NCBI RefSeq assembly: GCF_029968035.1 | Contig: NZ_JASCIQ010000021.1 | Span: forward strand, 62,001 to 126,000 | Reading direction: 5' to 3' | Length of the DNA stretch: 64,000 nt | DNA from: Streptomyces cavernicola | GTDB lineage: Bacteria; Actinomycetota; Actinomycetes; Streptomycetales; Streptomycetaceae | Position numbers and translations under genes: made by a program | The notes under the pieces: model-generated | Told to the model about the DNA's origin: nothing | Databases searched by the model: none | Seen by the model: only the letters and a program-made list of their open reading frames with translations | Part shown: one piece after another, positions 42,426 to 52,582 of the stretch | Position numbering within the stretch: position 1 is the first letter of the stretch | How the letters are laid out: each line of letters begins with the position of its first letter

Positions 42426-42956
42426 TTGACGAGCGATCAGTGCCGACGGGATGCCCCGGACATTGTCCGCGCGGTCGAATCTTCCCCGTGCGGATTCGCA
42501 TGCTGCGAGGATGACCAGCCGGACACCTCTCAAGTCGGCCTCCAGGAAGTCGTACGCGAAGACCCCACCGTCGCCGTCCTGGTCCGCCACCGGATGCCGG
42601 TTGCTGTTTGCGTCTGCTTCGTCGAGATCCCGGCCCTGTCCGGTCACGGCGAGCAGTACGGCCCCACCGCTCACGACCGCAGAGAGGAACCAGGTCAACA
42701 GCACCGTTCGGTCGTCCAGCAGTTCATGTACTTTCGCCCAGGGGCGCTGGTAGTCGATGAGGCGTGTTGAGCGGCTGCGCAGTTCGTCGTCGATGAAGGA
42801 CGAGATGCGCCATCGCAGGTTCCGGACGATTTCCGTGTGGTTGTGACCGTTCGGACGGTGGTCGGCGTCGAGCACGTTCAGCAGGTTCGGTGACGACCCG
42901 CCGGCAGCGGCCGGCTTCTCGAGGTCGCGCAGCCTGCCGATGAAGTGCTGGATGTG
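42426..42956 (-). pseudogene. CHAT-domain protein remnant
   Basis: The minus-strand frame contains YQRPWAKVHELLDDRTVLLT and WFLSAVVSGGAVLLAVT, then after a gap LRGVRLVILAACESARGRFD and RADNVRGIPSALIA. The ACES block carries the catalytic Cys of CHAT (caspase-like) peptidases, and the first block matches the start of the CHAT domain. The segment with the catalytic His is deleted, and there is no proper start. It is a fragment of a larger protein, not a working peptidase. Confidence 0.6.
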
Positions 42957-43175
42957 CCCCGGGCGAAAGCAGGGGACGGGCTGGGGCAGAGCACTCCCAT
43001 GTGGCCCTGCACGCCGAGCTCCGACAGCTTGGCGAGTAGCGGGTTGTCCGACCACCAGCTGTGCGCGGTGAAATCGCCCTTCGCGGGGTCGACGGCGTGG
43101 CTTCGTCAACGCACTTCCGTCTGAGACAAGTTGAAGGGTTCCTGGCGTACCCAATTGGTGTAGATCTCTCATCCG

Positions 43176-43330
43176 ATGACCGGCGTTACAACCACAGATG
43201 TACCCAACGGTTCCGCTCGTCTGGTGCTGCTCGACGGTGTATCGCTTCTGCATCCCGAAGACGCGGCCTTCGAGGCGATGCTGGAGGGCTGGGCCAGTTC
43301 CCGCTTCACCTCAGGAACACGACAGCCCGG
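43176..43330 (+). pseudogene. Tyrosine recombinase/integrase N-terminal stub
   Basis: From ATG 43176 the frame reads VLLDGVSLLHPEDAAFEAML-EGWASSRF, as at the N-terminus of actinobacterial phage-type site-specific integrases (DGxGLLHPEEAVFxAMLEGW). It is cut after about 45 codons and then runs antisense through the maleylacetate reductase gene. No catalytic domain remains. Confidence 0.55.
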
Positions 43331-43364
43331 ACCAGTAGCCGTCCGCAAGGCCCTGGGCGACGGG

Positions 43365-44413
<1,049 letters not shown>

Positions 44414-44417
<4 letters not shown>

Positions 44418-45280
44418 GAAGGATCTCCTGCTCGGACGAGACGGATGGGGAAGTGCGCGTGCCGGAACGGCACCGGTACGCCGTAGCGCTCGGCTTCCGT
44501 GGTGTCGGTGGACTCGGCGAACTCGCGCACCAGGCTCTGCTTGACCGCGAACACGGCGTCGCTGTCGATGTAGGGACCGTCGGCCACGAACATGTGGGTG
44601 GTCAGCGACGTGAAGCCGGGAGCGGTCGCGATGACGTGTACGTGGGCCGGGCGGAAGGGGTGCCGTCGGGCGGCGTGGAGGAGGCGGCCGACCGGTCCGT
44701 CGGTCGGGATCGGGTAGTGGGAGGGCACGACGGTGCGGAACCAGAATCGGCCTTGGTCGTCGGCGTGGAAGAGGCCGCGGCCGTTGCCGGGCGGCTGGAC
44801 GCCCGGCTGCTGCACGTCGTAGAAGCCGTGCTCGTCGCACTGCCACACATCGATGACGGCGTCGCGGACAGGTGTCCCGTCGGGGTCGGTGACGGTGCCG
44901 GTGATGACGCAGGAGGCGTCCGCGTCGACCTCGTCGATGGAGTCGCCGAGGTCTCGGCGGGGCGATTCGGTCATGTGGAACGGGCCCAGAACCGTGCCGT
45001 CGGTGCCGTGCTCATCGCCGTTCATGGTTTCGACCAGCATCGACACACCCAGTACATCGGAGAGCAGTACGAACTCCTGCCGAGTGTCGTCGCACATCCG
45101 GCCGACGGCCGTGAGGAAGGCGATGGCGCTCTCCCACTCGCTCGTGGTCGGCCGCAGCTCGTGCACCAGTGCGTGCAGGTGCCGGGTCACCGCGCGCAGG
45201 ATCTCACGCTGTCGCGGATCGGGGGTGTCGTCGAAGCTCGCAAGGACCGCATCGAGCGCGGTGTGTTCGTCGAAGTCCAT
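44414..45280 (-). CDS. Hydroxyquinol 1,2-dioxygenase (intradiol)
   Basis: A 288-aa intradiol ring-cleavage dioxygenase. The N-terminal helical linker domain (VTRHLHALVHELRPTTSEWE and GRMCDDTRQEFVLLSDVLG) is typical of catechol/hydroxyquinol dioxygenases. The Fe(III) ligands are predicted as Tyr154 (HGFYDVQQ), Tyr189 (SHYPIPTDG), His213 and His215 (RPAHVHVI). Pairing with maleylacetate reductase identifies hydroxyquinol (benzene-1,2,4-triol) as the likely substrate; the product is maleylacetate. Catechol cannot be excluded by sequence alone. Confidence 0.92.
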
Positions 45281-45283
45281 GCC

Positions 45284-46426
45284 TTACTCCTTCCCGCCAC
45301 GGAGGTGGTCGGTGAACCAGTCCGCGACGTAGGCGGTCTTCTCGTCGGCGTGGTTGTAGATCGTGTGCTCGCCGTCGTCCCAGACGCGCAGGGTCGATCC
45401 AGCGGGTCCCGCGTCGAGGAAGGGTTGCTGCTCCTCGAGCGTGACGATCGGGTCCTGGCCTCCGTGGAGTACCAGGACCGAGCCGGAAATGCGGTCCTCG
45501 GGGCGCAGGGCGAGGCGCTCGAAGTTGGCCGTGACAGCTGCCGGATCGCTGGTGCCGAGCATCGCCGCGGCCTGATCGTCGAAGGTGCGCATGCCGAGCA
45601 GGCGGGGCCGTGCCGGAGCCCCGTTGACGCAGACCGCGCCGACCCGTGCGTCGGCGGCGGCGGTCGTCGCCGCGAACAAGCCGCCCATGCTGTTGCCCCA
45701 CAGGCCGACCCGGCCGCCGAGCGACGGGTCGGCAAGGACGTGATCGACGAAGGTCGAGTAGGCGGCGCGCACATCGACGTCGAGGAGCAGGCCGCCGGTC
45801 ATCCTGGTCTGCCCCTGGCCTGGGCCTTCGACGAGGAAGGCGGCCAGGCCGCGGGCGGTCAGCGCGTCGGCGGCCTTGAGGTAGGCGGCGCCCCATCCGC
45901 TCTGTCCGCCGAACACGATCACGGTGCCCTGTACAGGGCCGGTGGGCCGGACGAGCCAGCCGAAGAGGCGGCCGGAGCCGAAGGGCAGCGACACGTGCTC
46001 CCAGGCCGGCTCCGCCAGAGAGCCCGCCGCGGCGACCGCTTCGGTGAACCGGCCGTATAGCTCGATCTTGCGTGGCACGTCGTGGTTGAAGGCCATCTGC
46101 GCGAAGAGCAGGTCGGCGGCGGCCGACCGGGACGCCATGTGCGCGGTGACCCGGTGGCCCGCGTCCAGGGCCGTACGGGCGGACCGCTGCCGGTCGACGG
46201 CCAGGCGCTGGGTCGCCTCGTCCCAGGGGATTCCGGCGTCGGTCAGGGTCCGCAGGGCGAGGATGTCGGCGTGGTCCATGCCGCAGTCGAGCATTCGGGT
46301 GGGCGACATCGCCCGCCAGAGCACCTCCGCCGGAGGCACCTCGGCGGAAGTCACCTCAGCCGCAGCGGAATTGGCCTCGGCTGAAGGTGCCTCGGTGGGA
46401 GGCAGTGAACGCTGGGATGTGCTCAT
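45284..46426 (-). CDS. Alpha/beta hydrolase (C-C bond hydrolase-like)
   Basis: A 380-aa hydrolase with a helical N-terminal region (about 35-140) before the alpha/beta fold. The nucleophile is Ser246 in GNSMGG; the acid and His are likely in HGGQDPIV and GEHTIYNHADE. This layout is like 2,6-dihydroxypseudooxynicotine hydrolase, which splits an acyl group from a dihydroxylated ring. In this operon it may release hydroxyquinol, or its precursor, from an acyl-aromatic. Residues 10-35 are a low-complexity Ala/Glu repeat (SAEANSAAAEVTSAEVPPAE). It overlaps the monooxygenase stop (ATGA). Confidence 0.8.
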   Translation of the reverse strand: MSTSQRSLPPTEAPSAEANSAAAEVTSAEVPPAEVLWRAMSPTRMLDCGMDHADILALRTLTDAGIPWDEATQRLAVDRQRSARTALDAGHRVTAHMASRSAAADLLFAQMAFNHDVPRKIELYGRFTEAVAAAGSLAEPAWEHVSLPFGSGRLFGWLVRPTGPVQGTVIVFGGQSGWGAAYLKAADALTARGLAAFLVEGPGQGQTRMTGGLLLDVDVRAAYSTFVDHVLADPSLGGRVGLWGNSMGGLFAATTAAADARVGAVCVNGAPARPRLLGMRTFDDQAAAMLGTSDPAAVTANFERLALRPEDRISGSVLVLHGGQDPIVTLEEQQPFLDAGPAGSTLRVWDDGEHTIYNHADEKTAYVADWFTDHLRGGKE

Positions 46427-48024
46427 GACGCGGCTCCGACGCTCGCACGGTTTCCGGTCCACGCCAGGCGGGTCCGGAGCTGGTCGACGGCCTCGGGCAG
46501 GCCGGTCAGGGGGCCCGCCCAGAACAGGTGGTAGTCAGGGCGCCCGATCAGGACTTCGCAGCCCTGGTCGGCCAGCCACGAACCGTAGGCGTCGGCCACA
46601 TCGTCGACCGAGTCGTCCGCGCCGTCGGCAAGGGTCGCGGTGCTGACGCCGAGGGCGTGGAGGAAGGAGAGCCGGCCGTCGTCGAGGACCGTGCGCCAGT
46701 CGAGGGCGCTCACCAGGGAGAAGCCACGGCCGACGACGTCGTCGAACAGCCCTTCACCAGCCCCCGTACGCACGACTCCGTGTGGGGCGAGCGTGCCCGC
46801 AGGGCGGCTCGCCGTGCCGTCCGCCCTGTGGTGGACGACACCCGCGCCGATGGCCGGGAACGGCGGGAGCGGGGGCACGTCGCCGGTCCGGAACGCTTCG
46901 TCGCGGGCGGCCGCCTCGACCGGGTCATGGGTGTTGGCCACCCGGCCGAGGACGGTGGAGATCTCGGTGATCTCCGTCGCGTGCGGCCGGCGTTCGGCCT
47001 CGTAGCTGTCGAGCAACGCGTCGTCGGCCAGGCCGCGCAGCACCAGATCCAGCTTCCAGCCCAGGGTGATGCCGTCGCGCATGCCCGAACAGGCGCCCTG
47101 GCCCAGGTACGGCGGGGTCGTGTGCGCGGCGTCGCCGGCCAGCAGGATCCGGCCCCGGCGCCACGACTCGGCGATCCGGCCCTGGAAGGTGTAGACGACC
47201 TGGCGCAGGATTCGCAGGTCCTGCGGGCCGAGGCCGTGCGTCCTTCTCAGCCACTCCCACGCGAACTCCGGTTCCTCGAAAGGCGCTTGGTCCTCGTCCG
47301 GGAGGACGGCCAGCTCGAACCGCTGCCGGTTCCTGCCGATGGGCATGTGCATATGGCCGCGCTCGGGGTCGCAGAACACCGTGACCCGCGCGAACCTGTC
47401 CGGCAGCTCCCGCAGCTGCTCGGTGTCGATGTTCAGCCACCGGTCGTCGACGCCGTTGTCGCTGCGCTCGATGCCCAGGGTCGCCCGTACGAAGCTGTTC
47501 GCGCCGTCGGCGCCGACGAGGTACTTCGCCGTGAGCGTGCGCTCCTCGCCGGTGTGCGACCACTGGCCGGTGCGCGACTGGCTCCACGGTCTGGCCGTGA
47601 CCACGACGCGGTCCTCGAACGGCTGCACGTTGACGACCGCCCAGCCCTGGTTGACCTCCACGCTTCCCGCGGCCCGCACGTGCCGGTCGATGGCGTCCTC
47701 GATGTCGGGCTGGTAGATGGAGAGGTGGGCCGGGTAGCCGCACGACTCGCCTCGCCAGTCCAGCTCGATGAGCTCTTCGCCCGCGCCGTCGAGGTAGCGG
47801 TAGTCGGACACCGGACAGGCGTCGCGCAGCGCGTGTGCGATGTCGCCGACCGAGGCGATGACGCGTGCGGTCTCGCCGTCTATGTGCGTCAGCCGGGGCA
47901 GCCCGTAGAGGCTCGGCCAGCGTTCGAGAACCACTACCCGGTGACCGGCCTTGCCGAGCGCCGAAGCCAGCACCAGACCGCTGGGGCCGTAACCCACGAT
48001 CGCGACGTCGTACTCAAGATCCAT
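46423..48024 (-). CDS. FAD-dependent monooxygenase (MhpA-like)
   Basis: A 533-aa class A flavoprotein hydroxylase. N-terminal FAD fold VAIVGYGPSGLVLASALG, the DG motif in LVGADGANSFVRA, and the second FAD motif GDAAHTTPPYLGQGACSGMR are intact, with a thioredoxin-like C-terminal region. It resembles 3-(3-hydroxyphenyl)propionate hydroxylase (MhpA), which adds OH ortho to a phenol. First gene of the coupled operon; it may hydroxylate an acyl-resorcinol type substrate before C-C hydrolysis. Start at ATG 48024. Confidence 0.9.
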   Translation of the reverse strand: MDLEYDVAIVGYGPSGLVLASALGKAGHRVVVLERWPSLYGLPRLTHIDGETARVIASVGDIAHALRDACPVSDYRYLDGAGEELIELDWRGESCGYPAHLSIYQPDIEDAIDRHVRAAGSVEVNQGWAVVNVQPFEDRVVVTARPWSQSRTGQWSHTGEERTLTAKYLVGADGANSFVRATLGIERSDNGVDDRWLNIDTEQLRELPDRFARVTVFCDPERGHMHMPIGRNRQRFELAVLPDEDQAPFEEPEFAWEWLRRTHGLGPQDLRILRQVVYTFQGRIAESWRRGRILLAGDAAHTTPPYLGQGACSGMRDGITLGWKLDLVLRGLADDALLDSYEAERRPHATEITEISTVLGRVANTHDPVEAAARDEAFRTGDVPPLPPFPAIGAGVVHHRADGTASRPAGTLAPHGVVRTGAGEGLFDDVVGRGFSLVSALDWRTVLDDGRLSFLHALGVSTATLADGADDSVDDVADAYGSWLADQGCEVLIGRPDYHLFWAGPLTGLPEAVDQLRTRLAWTGNRASVGAAS

Positions 48025-48240
48025 GTGATGTCTCCGTAGACGAGGAAGTCCGGGCTCTCTCAGTTGAGGCTCCTGGAGGTGGGCACGACGGTAGGAACAG
48101 CCGACCGGCTTGACGATCCGCTTAGCGACGAGGTGATCCGGCGGGCGACATGACGAGTGCCGGCCGTCACATGCTGCCTTCAGGCACAGCTGCGGAACCG
48201 TCTTCGGTCGCGGTCGCGGAGGCCGGTTTCAAGAGCGGTT

Positions 48241-48290
48241 ACAGACGCCGGGTTCAGGCGTGATGACAGACGCCGCGTTCAGGCGTGATG
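48241..48290. repeat. 25-bp tandem duplication at the AraC stop codon
   Basis: Two 25-bp units (48241-48265 and 48266-48290) differ at one base (core TTCAGGCGTGATG). The second unit holds the last codons and stop of the AraC gene. Each unit contains ACGCC and GGCGT arms that can form a small hairpin. Confidence 0.75.
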
Positions 48291-49262
48291 GCGCAGTGTC
48301 ACCGATGGGGGCACGCCGTACCGCTCCTGGTAGGCAGCCGCGAAGCGGGGGACGTGGCCGAATCCCCACCGGAAGGCCACCTCGGCGACGGTCACGCCCG
48401 GCCTCGCCTGCCGCAGGTCGTCGTGGGCCCGGGAAAGCCGGACACTCTGCACGTACGCACGCGGTGAGAGCCCGACGTACTCCTTGGAGTGGCGCTGCAG
48501 GGACCGCGGTGTCACGCCGGCTTCCCGTGCGAGCCGGTCCAGGGTGAGCGCCGCCGCAGGGTCCTGCTCGATGAGGTCGATGACCCGCCGGAGCGCGGCC
48601 GGTCGAGGTGCGGAGTGCGGGCGTTGTCCGAGCTGCTCCGAGTAGTTGTGCGGCTGCGCAAGGAGCAGGCCGGTCATGAGGAATCGGGACCACGGGTCGT
48701 GTTCACCCGTCATGGCCAGACCACCGGGGCATTCGAGATCCTGCACCAGGAGCCGGACCGCGCGCGACCAGGAGGCGATGGCCGGCTGGGCCAGATCCAT
48801 GCAGGCACGGAACTGGATCGGGCCCGGCACATCACGCCCGAGGAGCTCTTCCAGATGACGTTCGAGGGCATACCGCTCGATACGGACGTGGAGCTGGCTG
48901 TAGCCGTCGCTCAACCGCATCGTGGCCAGCATCCGAGGCGAGATGACCGCGGCGGTCCGCCCGTCGAGTACGGCCTCTTCAGCTCCGGCACACAGGAGGT
49001 TGGTGCCGGCCAGGGCGAGATTCACGTCGTAGTAGGAGACCCGATCAGTCAGCTGCACCTGCAGCTCGGCCCCGGCGTTGTACCCGTGGATCAGGCGTAC
49101 CGGCCCGAGGTCGGCCACCGACAGGTCGGTGTGGACGGCACTCGTGATGCCGACCGGCGTCAGCTTGTGCGGCGTGAGGTGCTGGGCGAGATTCACCCGG
49201 AACTCGTCGATGTCCGACGTTCGTAGTACGAGGAAGCGTTCGAGCGTGGTCACCGGGCTCAC
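48279..49262 (-). CDS. AraC family transcriptional regulator
   Basis: A 327-aa regulator with an AraC-binding-like N-terminal domain (about residues 10-190) and two C-terminal HTH motifs (LTLDRLAREAGVTPRSLQRH and VTVAEVAFRWGFGHVPRFAA, then AYQERYGVPPS). It is upstream of the hydroxyquinol operon in the same direction (255 bp) and most likely activates it with an aromatic effector. GTG 49262 is used; a second GTG nine bases downstream has better ribosome-binding-site spacing. Confidence 0.88.
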   Translation of the reverse strand: MSPVTTLERFLVLRTSDIDEFRVNLAQHLTPHKLTPVGITSAVHTDLSVADLGPVRLIHGYNAGAELQVQLTDRVSYYDVNLALAGTNLLCAGAEEAVLDGRTAAVISPRMLATMRLSDGYSQLHVRIERYALERHLEELLGRDVPGPIQFRACMDLAQPAIASWSRAVRLLVQDLECPGGLAMTGEHDPWSRFLMTGLLLAQPHNYSEQLGQRPHSAPRPAALRRVIDLIEQDPAAALTLDRLAREAGVTPRSLQRHSKEYVGLSPRAYVQSVRLSRAHDDLRQARPGVTVAEVAFRWGFGHVPRFAAAYQERYGVPPSVTLRHHA

Positions 49263-49661
49263 CGCCTCTCACCTGCCGCGCCATGCCCCATCAGGCTATG
49301 CGCCGACGCCCTTCCCCTCAATGAGTCGTCCGGGACGATCAGGCACCGGTCCGGCGGGCGGCGCTGATGGCCACGGCCGTCGTGGTCTTGGACAGCGGCC
49401 GTGGCGCCAGCAGTCAGGAGCGGCGGTCCAAGCTGCCCGCGAGATCGTTGACGGTGGCGCCGAAGGTCTCCCAGACCGCGCGGCCTGGCCACCCGCTCTC
49501 GACAAGACCGCAACGTCTCCCTCGCCGTACTCCCTATCGCCGGCCATCCTCGTCTGATCAGCGAGGTGGTCCAGAAAAGCGCCCTAGTGCTGTGACCGGC
49601 AACGTTCACCGGGTTGCCATGGATGAACGGAAATTTAGGCATGGCGGAGCCGATGTCTGGG
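49263..49661. other. Intergenic, nothing convincing
   Basis: 399 bp between the AraC start and the end of the methyltransferase. Short frames overlap on both strands with no credible start. GTGCTGTGACCGG near 49588 resembles the ends of insertion sequences, but no partner repeat was found. Confidence 0.4.
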
Positions 49662-50363
49662 CTACTGCGCTGAGGGAGTGCGCTGTGCGGTGAGCACGGG
49701 CTGGTAGTACCCGCTGGAAGCCGGACTGTGCCAGGCGATGTTGGTGAAGCCGGCTTCAGTCACGAACTCTGTCAGCTGCGGGGGCGTCAGCGCCCAGTGG
49801 GTGGTCCGGCGGACTCGGACCTGCCAGGTGTTCTTTGCGGGGATGAGCTGGAAGTGCTCCAGGTCGTAGCGCTCGCCGTCTTCGTGCCAGTGCCACAGCT
49901 GGAAGGTAATCGCCTGACCGTCGCGTGCTTGCGAAACCTGGGGCGGTGTCGACGTAGGTCTGGTCCGGCGCGTCTCGTCATAGTCCCGGACGGTGATCAC
50001 GAGCAGTCCGTCGTCTCGGAGTACCCGTCTCATGCCGAGGAGTGCCGCTCGGAGAGCTTGCCCGGAGAGTAGGTGTGTGAGCGAGTTGTCCGCACAGAGG
50101 ACGACGTCGAATGACGGCTCTTTGAAAGGCAGTTGGCGCATGTCAGCCGCAGCGGCCGGAAGCCGGCTGCCACGGGCCGCCGCCTCGGCGGCGGCGCGCG
50201 CGGCGGCGACCGGGCTCAGGTCGCTGCCGACGACCCGGTGCCCGGCCAGGGCCAGCCCGATGGCCTGGGTGCCGATCCCGCACGAGCAGTCCAGGACGGT
50301 GTGCGGTCCCGCGCCGAGGGACTGGCGGACGAGCTCGCCCAACACCTCGGCCTGGTAGGCCAT
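49662..50363 (-). CDS. SAM-dependent methyltransferase, N-terminus cut by a nonsense codon
   Basis: The remaining 233-aa frame has motif I VLDCSCGIGTQAIGLALAGH, GSDLSP, LPFKEPSFDVVLCADNSLTH and a normal C-terminus. Upstream in the same frame, from ATG 50444, 23 more codons (FYDDLAHDYHLMFRD) fit the family, then TGA (50375-50373) stands where relatives have Trp. Re-initiation at ATG 50363 is possible, but the loss of the N-terminal helix that caps the SAM site would probably impair activity. Best seen as a recent pseudogene. Confidence 0.65.
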   Translation of the reverse strand: MAYQAEVLGELVRQSLGAGPHTVLDCSCGIGTQAIGLALAGHRVVGSDLSPVAAARAAAEAAARGSRLPAAAADMRQLPFKEPSFDVVLCADNSLTHLLSGQALRAALLGMRRVLRDDGLLVITVRDYDETRRTRPTSTPPQVSQARDGQAITFQLWHWHEDGERYDLEHFQLIPAKNTWQVRVRRTTHWALTPPQLTEFVTEAGFTNIAWHSPASSGYYQPVLTAQRTPSAQ

Positions 50364-50444
50364 GCTTGCGTCTCAGTCCCGGAACATCAGATGGTAGTCG
50401 TGGGCCAAATCGTCGTAGAAATCCCGCACGGAGGGCTCGGCCAT

Positions 50445-50761
50445 GTATCCCACCGTAGTGCGCGGCCGCCGGGGAGTGCGCGCAGTTTTAGGCAGCGGCT
50501 GCCTGACTTCGGCCGCCCCGGCGGATGCCCTTCTCGCTGCGGATACGGGCGCGTTCGCGGCGTTGGGCGAGGATTTTTCTGTGACTGGCCGGGTCGAGGG
50601 TGTTGCTCCAAGGCATGAGTGCTCGCCGTCCTACCGGGCAACATGACCGTCAGTGCTGAACTGGAACACCGAGCGGCCAGTAGCTTTGACGGTGCTTCTA
50701 TAGCTGACCCCGATCTGAACGATCCAGATGTCAGGCCGCAGGTCTCCGGAATGCGCCGGAG
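50445..50761. other. Intergenic debris before HTH relic B
   Basis: About 317 bp with low codon bias. On the minus strand MPWSNTLDPASHRKILAQRR (around 50540-50620) and VQIGVSYRSTVKATGRSVFQ (around 50660-50730) look protein-like but are not in one frame. No gene is supported. Confidence 0.35.
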
Positions 50762-50937
50762 CTACGACGACTCTCGGCAATACTTCGCCATCCGATCGAT
50801 GACCTCGGTCGGTGAGAATCGAAGCTGTTGGCCGATCCGGAAGCTCGGAATCTCCTCCCGGACGTGGTTGTCGTAGACCCAGGAGACGGGCTTCCGAGGA
50901 AGGTGGCGAAGGTCGGAACATCCCAGTTGATGAACAA
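50762..50937 (-). pseudogene. Excisionase-type HTH relic, copy B
   Basis: Two minus-strand frames combine to a MerR/excisionase-like HTH: FINWDVPTFATFLG, then after a one-base shift at about 50893-50897 KPVSWVYDNHVREEIPSFRI followed by GQQLRFSPTEVIDRMAKY and a stop at 50764-50762. The layout is that of excisionase-type proteins of integrated elements. The 3' part is shared as a direct repeat with 18456-18529. Confidence 0.6.
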
Positions 50938-50986
50938 CTCTCAGCTTTCCATGGACACTTCACGCCGTCCGCCCTAGCTTCTGCGC

Positions 50987-52582
50987 ATGTCCCGGACCCG
51001 CCGCACCTTCAGCCGCTGCTGGGCCGCGCCGGCTCTCGCCGTCGTGGCCGTGCTCGTCCCGCCGAGTCCTGTACAGGCCGAGGAGATCCCGAAGGCGCCC
51101 GGACACCGGCTCGTCGCCCCGTACGTGGGCGCGCCCGCCGTGGCCGATCCGCTGCCGGGCGAGGCGCCGCCGCAGCATCCGTATCTCGCGCCCAACGGCC
51201 GCAGCGGGATGCACGCGGACGCCGCGGGCAGCGGTACGTACCCGTGGAACGGGCCGCTCGGCGAACGGCCTGTCGTCGACAGCGAGAAGATGGCGGCGCT
51301 CGGCGGCGAGTGTGCGACGGTCACGTTCGACTCGGCGGGCCGCATCGTCACCGTCTGCGGCACGTTCAAGGGCTTCCTCGTCAAACTCCTCGACCCGGAG
51401 TCACTGGACACGCTCGCCGAGTACGCCCTGCCGCAGCGCCCGTCGACCGTCGAGGCCATCACCCGGCTCGACTTCTCCCGCATCTTCAAGGACACCTCGG
51501 GTGGCGCCTACTCCTATCTCGACGAGCAGGACCGCCTGGTCCTCGCCGACTCGCGGCAGCATGTGCTCCGGCTCGCGCACCGTCAACTACCCGACGGCAG
51601 CTGGGAGTTCGAGGTCGAGGACGAGTGGGACTTGACCTCGCACGTGCCGCACGACTGTGTGTCCTGGACCAACCTCTACCCGCGAGGCGAGTGCGACCCG
51701 GTGACCTCCGTGATGCCCGACTGGGAGGGCCGGATCTGGTGGGTGACCCGGCAGGGCCGCATCGGCACGGTCGACCCGGACACCGGCGCGGTGCGCTCGA
51801 TCCGGCTGGCGGGGGAGGAGATCCAGAACTCCTTCTCCGTCGCCGAGGACGGCGTCTCCATCGTCAGCGACCACGCCCTCTACAGCTTCCGCGCCGACGC
51901 CGACGACACCCCGCGCGCCCTCTGGCGGCAGCCGTACGACCGGGGAACCGGCGCCAAACCCGGCTCGGTGAACCAGGGTTCGGGCACCACGCCCGACCTG
52001 TTCGGCGCGCACGGCGAGCGGTACGTGGCCATCACCGACAACGCCGACGACCGTATGAACGTCCTGGTCTACCGCCGCGACGCCGACGTACCGGCCGAAC
52101 AGCGGCTCGTCTGCAAGGTCCCCGTCTTCGGCTCCGGCGCGTCCACCACCGACAACTCCCTGATCAGCTGGGGTAACAGCCTCGTCGTCGAGAACAACTA
52201 CGGCTACGAGAACGTCACATCGCTGACCTTCGGCCGCAGCGTCGTCGGCGGCGCGACGCGGATCGACGTACGCGCGGACGGCAGCGGCTGTGACACCGTC
52301 TGGGAGAGCGACGTCCGCTCCCCGTCCACGGTGCCCAAGCTCTCCACCACCGCCGGGCTCCTCTACTTCTACGAGAAGGACCCCAACCGCCTCGGCATCG
52401 ACGCCTGGTACCTGACCGCCGTCGACTTCCGCACCGGCGAGCGCCGCTGGAAGCGACTTGTCGGCACGGGCCCGTCGTACGACAACAACTGGGCGCCCAT
52501 CACGCTCGGCCCGGACGGCACGGCCTACGTCGGGGTCTTCAACGGCCTTGCCGCGGTGCGGGATTCGGGGCGGCGGCAGTAG
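50987..52582 (+). CDS. Secreted beta-propeller-like protein
   Basis: A 531-aa exported protein (signal peptide: RTRRTF then APALAVVAVLVPPSPVQA). The mature part has repeated blade-like segments (GRIWWVTRQGRIGTVDPDTG, ITLGPDGTAYVGVFNGLAAV), which suggests a PQQ- or NHL-like propeller. No quinone-binding or catalytic motif is recognised. The 3' end overlaps the end of the convergent DUF4345 gene by 44 bp. The start is near TTTCC...CTTCTGCGC with no strong ribosome binding site. Confidence 0.75.
   Translation: MSRTRRTFSRCWAAPALAVVAVLVPPSPVQAEEIPKAPGHRLVAPYVGAPAVADPLPGEAPPQHPYLAPNGRSGMHADAAGSGTYPWNGPLGERPVVDSEKMAALGGECATVTFDSAGRIVTVCGTFKGFLVKLLDPESLDTLAEYALPQRPSTVEAITRLDFSRIFKDTSGGAYSYLDEQDRLVLADSRQHVLRLAHRQLPDGSWEFEVEDEWDLTSHVPHDCVSWTNLYPRGECDPVTSVMPDWEGRIWWVTRQGRIGTVDPDTGAVRSIRLAGEEIQNSFSVAEDGVSIVSDHALYSFRADADDTPRALWRQPYDRGTGAKPGSVNQGSGTTPDLFGAHGERYVAITDNADDRMNVLVYRRDADVPAEQRLVCKVPVFGSGASTTDNSLISWGNSLVVENNYGYENVTSLTFGRSVVGGATRIDVRADGSGCDTVWESDVRSPSTVPKLSTTAGLLYFYEKDPNRLGIDAWYLTAVDFRTGERRWKRLVGTGPSYDNNWAPITLGPDGTAYVGVFNGLAAVRDSGRRQ

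Noticed and set aside
42426..43330. An active CHAT-based defence system with an integrase
   Set aside because: Both genes are fragments lacking catalytic parts; no intact partner gene is present.
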